DNA from: Crocinitomicaceae bacterium
GTDB lineage: Bacteria > Bacteroidota > Bacteroidia > Flavobacteriales_D > Crocinitomicaceae
DNA length: 54,803 nucleotides
Direction: 5' to 3'
Assembly: GCA_029252405.1 (NCBI GenBank)
Contig: JAQXBM010000016.1
Coordinates: 1-54,803 of the forward strand
In this document: in pieces, positions 26,607 to 35,760 of the stretch
Position numbering within the stretch: position 1 is the first letter of the stretch
Layout: every line of letters starts with the position of its first letter
Translations under genes and position numbers: made by a program
The notes under the pieces: model-generated
Seen by the model: only the letters and a program-made list of their open reading frames with translations
Database searches by the model: none
What the model was told of the DNA's origin: nothing

Positions 26607-27312
26607 ATGGAAGAAGAGCCAAGACTTTCAAGATTAACCGCCATAATTACACAGCTACAATACAAAAGATTGGTTACTGCGACTTACCTTGCAGAAAGAC
26701 ATGGTGTTAGCGTACGAACGATTTACAGAGATATTCGTGCACTCGAAAAGTCAGGAATCCCGATTATAACAGAAGAAGGAAAAGGTTATTCCATAATGGA
26801 GGGCTATCACCTCCCCCCGATTCTGTTCACCGAAGACGAGGCCAATGCTCTCATTACAGTGGAGCAATTACTGATCAAAAACAAAGACAAATCTCTCAGC
26901 GAAAACGTTTCGAGCGCCATCGAAAAAATAAAGTCCATTTTAAGGCATTCCCAGAAGGGAAATGCAGATTTACTCACCAGCAGAGTTTACTTTGGAGGCA
27001 ACAATAATCAAGAGAAGAAGAGTAGTAACCTCATGCAAATTCAATCGGCGATTATACATTTTCAATGTAATAACTATTGAATACAATTCTGGCTCAAACA
27101 AGCAAACTACTCGAACTATTGAACCCTTCGCTGTCTATAGCATCAATGGGGACTTTCTGCTCATTGCATATTGTCGATTGAGAAATGATTTTAGAAATTT
27201 CAGAATTGATTACATCAAAAAACTCGCCCCGAAAAACGAGACATTCACGAAGCATAACATGACAATGAAAAAGTATTTTGAAGAGTACATTCAAAATAAA
27301 AATAACCCCTGA
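26607..27312 (+). pseudogene. YafY-like HTH/WYL transcriptional regulator, frameshifted
   Basis: The first frame (26607-27080) encodes an HTH_11-type DNA-binding domain (LVTATYLAERHGVSVRTIYRDIRALEKSGIPI) and the start of the WYL part, ending IQSAIIHFQCNNY-stop. The rest continues in another frame (ITIEYNSGSNKQTTRTIEPFAVYSINGDFLLIAYCRLRNDFRNFRIDYIKKL) up to 27312. The two pieces join as one normal WYL regulator if one extra base is removed near 27055-27068. It is either a real inactivating mutation, an assembly error, or (less likely) recoding. It stands just upstream of the DUF4345 gene, its probable target. Confidence 0.8.
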
Positions 27313-27371
27313 CATAGGGCTGTCACCACCTCCATTTACATTTGTTCTATAAACTTATAAAAGAAATAAAA

Positions 27372-27761
27372 ATGGAAATTTTCAACATCGTAGTACTCGC
27401 AATTTCAGGTCTTATGCTTTTCACCCTAGCAGGTTTCTTAAGACTCACTAACCCGATAGGTAATTATTGGAAGAATTCCGGAATTAAAATTGAAAACGAA
27501 GTAAACATGCTAAGTGAAGTTCGAGGAATGAGCACATTGATGTTGCTTGGAGGATTAATTATTATGCTTGGGGCAGTACTTCCTGAAATAACACTTACTT
27601 CATTTATCGTGGCAATCATGCTTTTTGGTGGTGTCGCAATCGGGAGATTGATAAGTTTTGGTGTCGACGGAAAGCCCAATAAACAGATAATTACAGGACT
27701 AATTACCGAAGTGGTTTTTTGTTCTTTGCACATGTTCTGCCTAGTGAATTTCTTATTATAA
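27372..27761 (+). CDS. DUF4345-like small membrane protein
   Basis: About 129 residues with four membrane helices. It carries the family-like stretch LTNPIGNYWKNSGIKIENEVNMLSEVRGMSTLMLLGG (polar N/SG motif, then E-RG) and GRLISFGVDGKP. The function is unknown. A start at 27342 would add ten residues; the ATG at 27372 begins directly with the first helix. It is 59 nt downstream of the frameshifted WYL regulator, an arrangement suggesting local control. Confidence 0.65.
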   Translation: MEIFNIVVLAISGLMLFTLAGFLRLTNPIGNYWKNSGIKIENEVNMLSEVRGMSTLMLLGGLIIMLGAVLPEITLTSFIVAIMLFGGVAIGRLISFGVDGKPNKQIITGLITEVVFCSLHMFCLVNFLL

Positions 27762-27840
27762 GAAGTCTCATTAAAGGAGTAATTGAGAAGGAAAAGGCAA
27801 GCGATTTACTTGTTAAAACAATAAAACCTAACTTAACTCT

Positions 27841-28290
27841 ATGAAATCGATTTACTCAATCCTTCTCTTTTTAGCCGTTCACTTTTCGGCCAATTCTCAA
27901 ATTACGGATACTTGCGACTATGTAAGTCAGAATTATTCTTTAGGCGGTTTAGATTGTGCGTGGGGCGTTTGGCAATCGAGTTTTTCCATTGATTCTTACC
28001 AATGGGTAAACTGCGACGATATGTATTCACCGTTCATTGATGATACTTCCGACTTTTATCAATCGAGTTATAGCGGGAATGTTGCAGTAATCGTCGAAGC
28101 TTTAGGTTGCACAGACACGAGTTATTGTCACGACATCTGCGTCTGGGGAATAGACGAAATTTCATTTGGTAAGAAGGAACTCCTCAAGATTGTTGATCTA
28201 ACCGGCAGAGAAACAGAGGACAAACCGAACACTTTGCTGATCTACGTCTATACTGACGGTACAATGGAAAGAGTCTTTAGACTTGAGTGA
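27841..28290 (+). CDS. Small secreted protein with adhesin-type Ig segment and conserved tail
   Basis: 149 residues. The signal peptide is SIYSILLFLAVHFSANSQ. A cysteine-rich Ig/PKD-like segment (YQWVNCDDMYSPF ... GNVAVIVEALGCTDTSYCHDICVWGIDEI) resembles the last repeat of large Bacteroidota adhesins. The C-terminal tail (LLKIVDLTGRETEDKPNTLLIYVYTDGTMERVFRLE) resembles tails seen on secreted proteins of Cryomorphaceae and relatives (recalled, not searched). It looks like a shortened surface protein reduced to export signal, one domain and tail, but it has an intact frame. Confidence 0.65.
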   Translation: MKSIYSILLFLAVHFSANSQITDTCDYVSQNYSLGGLDCAWGVWQSSFSIDSYQWVNCDDMYSPFIDDTSDFYQSSYSGNVAVIVEALGCTDTSYCHDICVWGIDEISFGKKELLKIVDLTGRETEDKPNTLLIYVYTDGTMERVFRLE

Positions 28291-28325
28291 AACGGAAGAA
28301 CTTATAATCTCATCTGAAAATCAGA

Positions 28326-28907
28326 ATGGAAACAAAAAACCTCATAGAATACTTCAACCAACTTCTACCATTGAACAAAGAAGAAAGTGCAATTGTGGAG
28401 ACAGTTTTCAAGGAGCGAAGAGTAAAACGTAGGCAACTCATTCTACAGGAAGGTGATGTTTGCAAACATAACACCTTTGTCGTTGAAGGATGCTTCAAGA
28501 TGTACATGGTCGATCCGAATGGTAAAGAGCACAACCTTCAGTTCGCAATCGAGAATTGGTGGATTGGCGATATAGGTAGCTTTCATACTGAGCAGCCGAG
28601 CAAACTCTATATTGAAGCCATCGAAAATTCAATTATTCTGCAAGTTTCCAAAGAAGACCAGCTGAAGTTATTTGTTGAATATCCCAAATTCAATCGGATT
28701 TTTAGAGTAATGACCGAAAACGCTCTGGTGAGCGCTCAACGAAGAATATTGCAGAATATCAGTTCAACTGCAGAAGAACGCTATGTTGATTTTATGGAGC
28801 GCTATCCTCATTTTTTCAATCGCATTTCTAACGTTCAAATAGCTTCTTATCTAGGCGTAACGCCCGAATTCCTGAGTACCATTCGCAAAAGATTGGTCAC
28901 ATCTTAA
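28326..28907 (+). CDS. Crp/Fnr family transcriptional regulator
   Basis: 193 residues. A cyclic-nucleotide-binding-like beta-roll (about 20-125, with RRQLILQEGDVCKHNTFVVEGCFKMY) leads to a short C-terminal helix-turn-helix (about 160-190, NVQIASYLGVTPEFLSTIRKRL). The usual cAMP-binding Arg-Ser signature is absent, as in most Bacteroidota Crp-like proteins, so the effector is unknown. It lies 48 nt upstream of the frame of the NTF2-like lipoprotein gene, with a repeated TACCTTA motif between (28934-28953) that could be its operator (speculative). Confidence 0.85.
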   Translation: METKNLIEYFNQLLPLNKEESAIVETVFKERRVKRRQLILQEGDVCKHNTFVVEGCFKMYMVDPNGKEHNLQFAIENWWIGDIGSFHTEQPSKLYIEAIENSIILQVSKEDQLKLFVEYPKFNRIFRVMTENALVSAQRRILQNISSTAEERYVDFMERYPHFFNRISNVQIASYLGVTPEFLSTIRKRLVTS

Positions 28908-28933
28908 TCTATCTTAAGCTTCTTTCTTAATGT

Positions 28934-28953
28934 ACCTTATACCTTATAGGTAG
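28934..28953. promoter_or_regulatory. Candidate operator: TACCTTA direct repeat with inverted half
   Basis: TACCTTA-TACCTTA-TAGGTA, containing the palindrome ACCT-TAT-AGGT, between the Crp/Fnr gene and the lipoprotein gene. No binding data; the pattern only. Confidence 0.25.
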
Positions 28954-29015
28954 GCATGATTCCATTTCTTGACCTTTGTTGTATACAAAAACCAAAAGAG
29001 CTGAAAAAAATTCTA

Positions 29016-29501
29016 ATGCCCATCGTTGCGATTTTATTGATGACGTCATGCGGCGAAACAAGCACCGAAGAATCGAATCAAAATTTAACGAATAAAACAG
29101 GAGTCATGCAGAAAGAAGAAAAACAAAAAATCGAAGATTTGCTCACTGAGTATAAGCAATCATTAAATACATCAGATGCACAACTCGCTCAAAGCCTTTA
29201 CACTAAGGACGGAGTATTCATGCCTACGGAGGCACCATCAGGTAAAGGTTCGGAAGGTATCTTAAAGTCATACGAATACGTCTTTTCTCAAATTCAATTG
29301 AACATTGAGTTCTTCATTGAAGAAATTGAGATTGAAGGAAACATGGCATTTGCTGTTACGAGCTCAAAAGGAACGGTCAAAATTCAGGCAAATGGAGTCG
29401 AAGCTCCAGAAGCAAACAGAGAGCTTTTCGTATTCGAAAAAGTAGATGGAGAATGGAAAATTGCGCGCTACATGTTCAATAAGACTGAGCCAAAGGGATA
29501 A
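29016..29501 (+). CDS. NTF2-like (SgcJ/DUF4440 type) lipoprotein
   Basis: 161 residues. A lipoprotein signal (LLMTSCGE) places it at the cell envelope. A single NTF2-like domain follows: KIEDLLTEYKQSLNTSDAQLAQSLYTKDGVFMPTEAPSGKGSEGI ... GEWKIARYMFNKTEP. Such domains bind small ligands or act as isomerase-like enzymes; no catalytic set can be named here. A start at 28956 exists, but it would put 20 residues (with two Cys) before the lipobox, so the ATG at 29016 is chosen. A hairpin at 29535-29563 follows. Confidence 0.75.
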   Translation: MPIVAILLMTSCGETSTEESNQNLTNKTGVMQKEEKQKIEDLLTEYKQSLNTSDAQLAQSLYTKDGVFMPTEAPSGKGSEGILKSYEYVFSQIQLNIEFFIEEIEIEGNMAFAVTSSKGTVKIQANGVEAPEANRELFVFEKVDGEWKIARYMFNKTEPKG

Positions 29502-29534
29502 AGAACTGGCTGTAACATTGAATAAAAACAAGAT

Positions 29535-29563
29535 CGGCTTGGGTGTATGCTCAAGCCGTTCTT
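29535..29563 (+). terminator. Probable terminator after the NTF2-like gene
   Basis: CGGCTTGGG...CTCAAGCCG stem with one G-T pair and a TGTATG loop, followed by TTCTTATGTTT. The T run is weak. Confidence 0.5.
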
Positions 29564-29707
29564 ATGTTTAACCACTTGAATACTTCTGTGATTGGATACT
29601 TACTTTTTGAATTCTGACAGAATTTCCAGAGATTCAGCTTGTTATTCCTTGCATTGATGACAATGAAAATTGTAATACCTTTATGCCCCATCTAAAGGTT
29701 TAATAGG

Positions 29708-32134
29708 TTGTTCAAAGCTTACCAGATATTTCTATTTCTCATGATCTCGCATTCATCGTGGGGACAGGTTAAGGAGTTATCCGCTTCAAGAACCAACGAA
29801 AAAATCACCATTGATGGTCAATCATTTGAACGGAGCTGGGCAAGCGCTCAAATCGCTACAGACTTTCTAGAACGCAACCCAACTGAGGGTAAACAGCCAC
29901 GATTTAAAACGGAAGTCAAAATCTTATTTGATGACAACAACATCTACGTTCTTGGGCATTGTTTTGACAGTCATCCTGACAGCATCTTGACACAACTGGG
30001 AGAGCGCGACGACGATTTGAACGCGGATATGTTCTCAATCTCTTTTGATACCTATAATCAACTATTGGATGCGTTTACGTTTTCAGTTTCCGCATCAGGG
30101 GTTCAATCGGATTCGAGAATTTCAGATCCTTCGTTCAACGCTGTATGGGAAAGCGAAGTGGCCATTGTAGAAGATGGATGGATCGCAGAAATCAAAATTC
30201 CCTACTACGCGATTCGCTTCCCAAAGGCGGATAAACAAGTATGGCGTGTTCAATTCGATAGAGAAATTCGAAGAAGCAGGTCAGAAGTGCAATGGTCCTT
30301 GGTGCCCAAAAACGTCGAAACTGAAATCAATTACTGGGGTCGATTAACGGGATTGGACAACATAAAAGACCCACTGCGCCTATCCCTGTCTCCCTACTTA
30401 TCAGCATTTACAGAATTCACAAAAGATGAACGGACTTTCGGATACGGAGCGGGTGCTGATTTAAAATTGGGATTAAATGAAAGTTTCACCCTTGATATGA
30501 CTTTGCTCCCGGATTTCTCACAAGTGAGATCGGATAACATCGTTAAGAATCTTGGAGCCTTCGAAGTTGTGTTTGAAGAACAACGTCCCTTCTTTCAGGA
30601 AGGAGTTGAGTTGTTTAATCGTGGTGATCTCTTTTATTCAAGAAGGATTGGTGGTGTTCCGATTGGTTATGGACAGGCATTTGCAAATCTCGACTCTGCG
30701 GAAGTGGTCGTTGAGAATCCGATTACTTCAAAGCTGGTGAATGTTGCGAAGGTTTCAGGAAGAAATAAAAGAGGATTGGGAATTGGCGTCATGAATGCGA
30801 TTACGGCATCAAGCTCTGCGATTATTGAAAACACCATTACTGGAACGACGCGAGAAGTAGAAACGAATTCCTTGGTCAATTACAACATACTTTCTCTGGA
30901 TCAAAACTTGAAGAACAACAGCTCGATTTACTTCATTAACCTGAGCACAATCAGAACGAATGAATTTATTGACGCCAATGTTTCAGCACTTGGGATCAAC
31001 TTAGTCTCCAAGAAATCCAGCTATTCCCTATCTGGAGACATTAAGGTTTCGCAGCGCGATACGAACTTGCTCCAAAATCTTTTCAAAGCAAATAACAACG
31101 ATGGTTTGAGCTATAGTTTGAACGTGGCAAAAATCTCAGGGAACTTTAAATATGCGCTTGCCAGTGAAAGCAAATCTCCCAATTTTGACCCCAATGACCT
31201 TGGAGTGAACTTCACACGAAATATACGAACACATTCAATCAACCTGCAATACAACAAATACAATCCGTTTTGGATTTTGAACAGTAGCTACAACTCCTTC
31301 AACTTTAGCTTGGAACAAGACTACACAACGAACGAATTGCTCAAGAAAAAATACAACGGACGCTTCTTTTTCATCAACCCAAATTTCGTTGCGCTCTTCG
31401 TCAGTATGAGTTCACAAGTTGGAGATGGAATAGACCTGTTTGAATCAAGAGTACCCGGCCAAAAGTTCATTACGCCTGAGTACTACTACAATGGCATTGG
31501 AATCTCTACTGATTACCGAAAAAGACTTGCGTTTGATGGCGAAATCGGATATGGACAAGGCTATTTCACCGACTACATAGTAAACAATTATTTCGAGGTA
31601 AATCTGGAACCAATCATCCGTGTGAATGATAAATTGACTCTTCGCCCGTCTTCAAATTATTCCATTTTCTTGAATGGAGCAGGCTTCGCGGGTTATTTTG
31701 ACGATGAACCCAAATACGGAGTTCGCGATGTCAGAACCCTCACCAACATACTTCAGGCGAAGTACTTGTTTAAAAACAACTTATCCCTCACCCTTCGTAT
31801 CAGACATTATTGGTCATACGGAACCTACGATTACTACGGCGATCTCGATGAAGAAGGATATATCATTCGAGATGATTCGTTTACAGGAAACTCCGATTTC
31901 AATTTCAATGCCTTTAACACGGATTTGATCTTCGGGTGGCAATTTGCTCCTGGAAGCTTCCTAAACATCGTCTATAAAAATGCCTTGCAACGTGACGAAC
32001 AGAACATTCAAACTTCCTATTTCGATAACCTAGGTTCTGTCTTGAGTCAGGGCCAACGAAATACGATCACCATGAAGGTGGTTTACTTCTTCGACACCGT
32101 TTCTACTTACAAGAAGCTGTTTAAGAAGCGATAG
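29708..32134 (+). CDS. DUF5916 beta-barrel protein with N-terminal CBM9-like domain
   Basis: 808 residues. A signal peptide (MFKAYQIFLFLMISHSSWG) precedes a carbohydrate-binding family 9-like domain (about 22-200, starting ASRTNEKITIDGQSFERSWASA). The DUF5916 domain follows, with a conserved LTLDMTLLPDFSQVRSDNIVKNLGAFEVVFEEQRPFFQEG block (about 255-300) and a long beta-barrel-like C-terminus ending KVVYFFDTVSTYKKLFKKR. It is expected in the outer membrane. Family function is unknown; barrel proteins of this type are frequent in Bacteroidota. It starts at a TTG (29708) because this fits the signal peptide; the next ATG is inside it. A TACCTTTA box lies about 30 nt upstream. Confidence 0.85.
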   Translation: MFKAYQIFLFLMISHSSWGQVKELSASRTNEKITIDGQSFERSWASAQIATDFLERNPTEGKQPRFKTEVKILFDDNNIYVLGHCFDSHPDSILTQLGERDDDLNADMFSISFDTYNQLLDAFTFSVSASGVQSDSRISDPSFNAVWESEVAIVEDGWIAEIKIPYYAIRFPKADKQVWRVQFDREIRRSRSEVQWSLVPKNVETEINYWGRLTGLDNIKDPLRLSLSPYLSAFTEFTKDERTFGYGAGADLKLGLNESFTLDMTLLPDFSQVRSDNIVKNLGAFEVVFEEQRPFFQEGVELFNRGDLFYSRRIGGVPIGYGQAFANLDSAEVVVENPITSKLVNVAKVSGRNKRGLGIGVMNAITASSSAIIENTITGTTREVETNSLVNYNILSLDQNLKNNSSIYFINLSTIRTNEFIDANVSALGINLVSKKSSYSLSGDIKVSQRDTNLLQNLFKANNNDGLSYSLNVAKISGNFKYALASESKSPNFDPNDLGVNFTRNIRTHSINLQYNKYNPFWILNSSYNSFNFSLEQDYTTNELLKKKYNGRFFFINPNFVALFVSMSSQVGDGIDLFESRVPGQKFITPEYYYNGIGISTDYRKRLAFDGEIGYGQGYFTDYIVNNYFEVNLEPIIRVNDKLTLRPSSNYSIFLNGAGFAGYFDDEPKYGVRDVRTLTNILQAKYLFKNNLSLTLRIRHYWSYGTYDYYGDLDEEGYIIRDDSFTGNSDFNFNAFNTDLIFGWQFAPGSFLNIVYKNALQRDEQNIQTSYFDNLGSVLSQGQRNTITMKVVYFFDTVSTYKKLFKKR

Positions 32135-32361
32135 ATTTTAGATGGACATCAATATCCAGCAAATTTCAATGCACTCGGTTCGATATTATCAAACTTAAAT
32201 GGGGAATAGTTCTTTTTGAAACCGCTTGCTCTACTTTTTTTAGTAAGGTTTCTGTAACTGTGCTATTTACGTTAACTGCCTGTGCATGCTCACTTATTTG
32301 TTCTATTGCTGACGCGATCAACTGCTGAACTTTGGTTAACTTAGAAGCAAAACGAATTCAG

Positions 32362-35300
32362 ATGATCAAAATTGCTAGCTTAATTTTTATTTCAATTAGT
32401 TTAAGTTTTACACTCTTTGCACAAGACAAAAAAAGTGCCGACAAAAACGAAAAAACCGAATCCAACGCAATTTACGGCGGCTTAAAATTTAGAAGTATTG
32501 GACCTGCATTGATGTCCGGTCGGATATCGGATATCGTTATCCATCCCAACAATGAAAACGTATGGTATGTTTCAACTGGTTCCGGTGGAGTCTGGAAAAC
32601 GGAAAATTCAGGTACTACCTGGAAATCCTTGTTTGACGGTCAGAAAAGTTTTTCCATTGGTTGTATTTCTCTCGACCCGCAAAACCCTGAAGTGATTTGG
32701 GTGGGAACAGGTGAAAATGTTGGTGGAAGACACATGAGCTACGGAGATGGAATCTACAGGAGTGACAACGGTGGTAAATCTTGGAAAAACATGGGGCTCA
32801 AGAAATCAGAGCACTTATCGAAGATCATTATTCACCCGACCAATTCAAACATTTTGTGGGTCGCATCTCAAGGTCCACTTTGGAGTAAAGGTGGTGAGAG
32901 AGGAGTCTATAAATCAATTGATGGTGGTAAAACGTGGAAACGAACTCTCGGTGATGCTGAATGGGTAGGTGCGACGGATATGCTGATCGATCCTAGAAAT
33001 CCTGATTTGCTATACGCAGCTACTTGGCAACGTCACAGAACAGTCGCTGGATACATGGGCGGAGGACCTGGAACGGCGATTCACAAATCTACTGATGGTG
33101 GAGAAACATGGAGCAAGCTCAGCAACGGATTGCCATCAAGCAACATGGGAAAAATTGGACTCGCACTTTCTCCTCAAAAACCTGATGTCGTTTATGCGGC
33201 TATTGAATTAGACAGAAGAACTGGTGGTTTGTACAAAAGTGAGAATCAAGGAGGATCATGGACAAAGATGAGCGATGCCATTTCAGGCGGAACGGGACCA
33301 CATTATTACCAAGAACTGTTTGCTTCTCCTCACAATTTTGATGAAATCTACTTCGCGGATAACTACATGCAAGTGTCTTTTGATGGAGGGAAGACTTTCA
33401 AGCGAATGAACGAAAACGAGAAGCACGTTGACAACCATGCGGTAGCATTCAAACCAAATGATCCGAACTACATTTTAGTCGGGTGCGACGGAGGTTTGTA
33501 CGAGAGCTTCGACAGAACGAAAAATTGGAAGTTCATCGACAATTTACCGATTACGCAGTTCTATAAAATTGCTGTTGATGATGCTGAGCCTTTCTATTAT
33601 GTCTACGGTGGAACGCAGGACAATAATACACAAGCAGCGCCTTCTAGAACGGACAATATACACGGTATTCGAAATTCAGATTGGTTTGTTGTATTAGGAG
33701 GCGACGGCCACCAACCCGCCACAGAACCTGGAAATCCGAACATTGTCTATGCTCAGTGGCAGCAAGGAAACCTGAACCGTCACGATCGACAAACGGGAGA
33801 GAATATTTACATTCAGCCGCAACCAGAGCTTGGCGAAAAGAGTGAACGTTTTAACTGGGACGCTCCTATTCTCGTGAGTCCGCATAGCCCGACACGCATT
33901 TATCATGCTTCGCAGCGGGTTTGGAAATCGGATGACAGGGGAGATTCTTGGCAAGCGATTTCAGGTGACTTAACCAAGAACATCGAGCGCGTTCAGACAC
34001 CGTTTTACGGTAAAAAACAGAAATGGGACAATGCGTGGGACATCTATGCCATGTCGAACTACAGCACGATTACTTCTTTATCAGAATCGCCAATAAAGGA
34101 AGGATTGATCTATGCGGGAACTGATGATGGAATCATTCAGGTGACTGAAGATGGCGGAGCGAACTGGAGAAAAGTAGACTTTTCAAAAATCAGCGGATTA
34201 CCTCCAACTGCCTTTGTGAATGATATTAAAGCCGATTTATACGACGAAAATGTGGTTTACGCTGTTTTCGACAACCACAAATACGGTGATTACGAACCGT
34301 ACATTTACATGAGTTCAGACAAAGGAAAGAAATGGCAAAGCATCTCGAACAACCTTCCTGAACGAACTTTGCTGTGGCGCATTGTTCAAGACCATAAGAA
34401 AAGTGACCTCATGTTCCTCGGAACGGAGTTTGGTGTTTACTTTACATCGGATGGTGCGAAAAACTGGACAAAACTGAAAGGTGGATTCCCAAACATCTCA
34501 GCGAGAGATTTGGCCATTCAAAAAAGAGAAAACGACCTAGTTGTGGGAACTTTTGGACGAGGGATTTACATTTTAGACGACTATTCATCATTGCGTGAAT
34601 TTGATCCGTCCCAAAAAGACAACGAAGCGCAATTATTCACTCCAAGAGCTGGTAATTGGTACAACCAACGAAGAGTTTTGGGAGGTGGTAAAAAAGCGGC
34701 TCAGGGAGACAACTTCTTTGTAGCAGACAATCCTCCATATGGTGTTGAGTTCACTTACTATCTCAAGGATGGATACAAATCAAAAGAGGCCAAACGAAAG
34801 GAAAAGGAAGCGGAAATTGAGAAGGCTGAAGGAACAGTTGGTGTTCCAGAATGGTCTGTATTAGAAGAAGAAAAGAAAGAGATCGCTCCAAATGTTTGGT
34901 TGTTCATTTACGACAGCGACAATAAAATCCTTCGCAAAATTAAAGCGAAAAACAGCAAGGGCTTCAGCCGGATTAGTTGGGATCTTTTAACTGAATCTAC
35001 TTTTACGATTTCAGCGGACAACGTTAAACGCGACCGACTCGGTTACGAAGTGGGGCCAGGCAATTATTCAGCGCAGCTGTTCAAGCAAATTGAAGGTAAA
35101 TATGCTTCCCTTGGTGATAAAGTCTCGTTTGAAGTGAAGCCATTCATGAAGGGTTCATTGGCCGGAAGTACTCCTAATGAAGTCATTGCGCATTCCAAAA
35201 AGGTGTGGTCATTAAGATCAAAAATTAGCGACTTGCGAACCGATTTAAGCGATGCCAAAAATGACGTTGACGTTATGCTAAAAGCGTACGATAGAGCGAC

Positions 35301-35616
35301 ATCAAGTGATGAAACTCTCCACGCCGAATTGCTCAATTTACGCGATGAGATCATGAATTTGACACAGCAAATTGGTGGTAGTAAAGCGCGTTCCGAAGTG
35401 GGTGAGAAAAATGAATACCCGACCATTGGCGATTATCTTTGGAGAGCGAGTAGTTCGAGTTCAACGTATGGACCAACGAAGTCGCAATTGAAGTCCCTAG
35501 CAAACGCAAATACGCTTCATGAGCAACTATCAGTAAAAGTGAAAAGTATTAGCAACTCGATTACTCCACTGGAAGGGAAACTTGAAAAAATCGGAGCGCC
35601 AAAAGTGAAAAATTAA
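32362..35616 (+). CDS. Large secreted BNR/VPS10-like beta-propeller protein
   Basis: 1084 residues from the ATG at 32362. The signal peptide ends TLFAQ. Many BNR/Asp-box repeats (SxDxGxxW type: STGSGGVWKTENSGTTW, RSDNGGKSW, STDGGETW, SDDRGDSW) form two seven-bladed-type propellers (about 35-750). A helical/coiled C-terminal part follows (about 880-1080). It resembles the Bacteroidota family annotated as glycosyl hydrolase/sialidase-like with VPS10 fold; no catalytic residues are evident. There is no T9SS tail, so it is probably periplasmic or Sec-secreted. A TTG start at 32332 would add ten residues before the signal peptide and is rejected. Confidence 0.85.
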   Translation: MIKIASLIFISISLSFTLFAQDKKSADKNEKTESNAIYGGLKFRSIGPALMSGRISDIVIHPNNENVWYVSTGSGGVWKTENSGTTWKSLFDGQKSFSIGCISLDPQNPEVIWVGTGENVGGRHMSYGDGIYRSDNGGKSWKNMGLKKSEHLSKIIIHPTNSNILWVASQGPLWSKGGERGVYKSIDGGKTWKRTLGDAEWVGATDMLIDPRNPDLLYAATWQRHRTVAGYMGGGPGTAIHKSTDGGETWSKLSNGLPSSNMGKIGLALSPQKPDVVYAAIELDRRTGGLYKSENQGGSWTKMSDAISGGTGPHYYQELFASPHNFDEIYFADNYMQVSFDGGKTFKRMNENEKHVDNHAVAFKPNDPNYILVGCDGGLYESFDRTKNWKFIDNLPITQFYKIAVDDAEPFYYVYGGTQDNNTQAAPSRTDNIHGIRNSDWFVVLGGDGHQPATEPGNPNIVYAQWQQGNLNRHDRQTGENIYIQPQPELGEKSERFNWDAPILVSPHSPTRIYHASQRVWKSDDRGDSWQAISGDLTKNIERVQTPFYGKKQKWDNAWDIYAMSNYSTITSLSESPIKEGLIYAGTDDGIIQVTEDGGANWRKVDFSKISGLPPTAFVNDIKADLYDENVVYAVFDNHKYGDYEPYIYMSSDKGKKWQSISNNLPERTLLWRIVQDHKKSDLMFLGTEFGVYFTSDGAKNWTKLKGGFPNISARDLAIQKRENDLVVGTFGRGIYILDDYSSLREFDPSQKDNEAQLFTPRAGNWYNQRRVLGGGKKAAQGDNFFVADNPPYGVEFTYYLKDGYKSKEAKRKEKEAEIEKAEGTVGVPEWSVLEEEKKEIAPNVWLFIYDSDNKILRKIKAKNSKGFSRISWDLLTESTFTISADNVKRDRLGYEVGPGNYSAQLFKQIEGKYASLGDKVSFEVKPFMKGSLAGSTPNEVIAHSKKVWSLRSKISDLRTDLSDAKNDVDVMLKAYDRATSSDETLHAELLNLRDEIMNLTQQIGGSKARSEVGEKNEYPTIGDYLWRASSSSSTYGPTKSQLKSLANANTLHEQLSVKVKSISNSITPLEGKLEKIGAPKVKN

Positions 35617-35650
35617 CCAACACTGCCGCGTTAGGGATATAACGGAAATC

Positions 35651-35684
35651 CTCCGACGTCCCGATAGCTATCGGGATGTCGGAG
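35651..35684. repeat. CCGATAGCTATCGG palindromic repeat
   Basis: CTCCGAC-[G]-TCCCGATAGCTATCGGGA-[T]-GTCGGAG. The core 14 nt is a perfect palindrome, shared with the terminator at 21060-21106 with one mismatch, and more loosely with 9212-9246. No T run follows here. Confidence 0.75.
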
Positions 35685-35760
35685 ATTGCAGTGTTAGCCC
35701 GCTCGAACGCCAAAAAAAATGGACAGAATAAACGTATTTTAGTCTCTCGAAACTCCTACT

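Noticed and set aside
26174-26637. Three small plus-strand frames after tRNA-Ser(TGA)
   Set aside because: Lie inside the inverted-repeat tract and have no start context or homology that I recognise.
27050-27070. Programmed ribosomal frameshift in the WYL regulator
   Set aside because: No slippery heptamer or following hairpin is visible; a simple indel explains it better.
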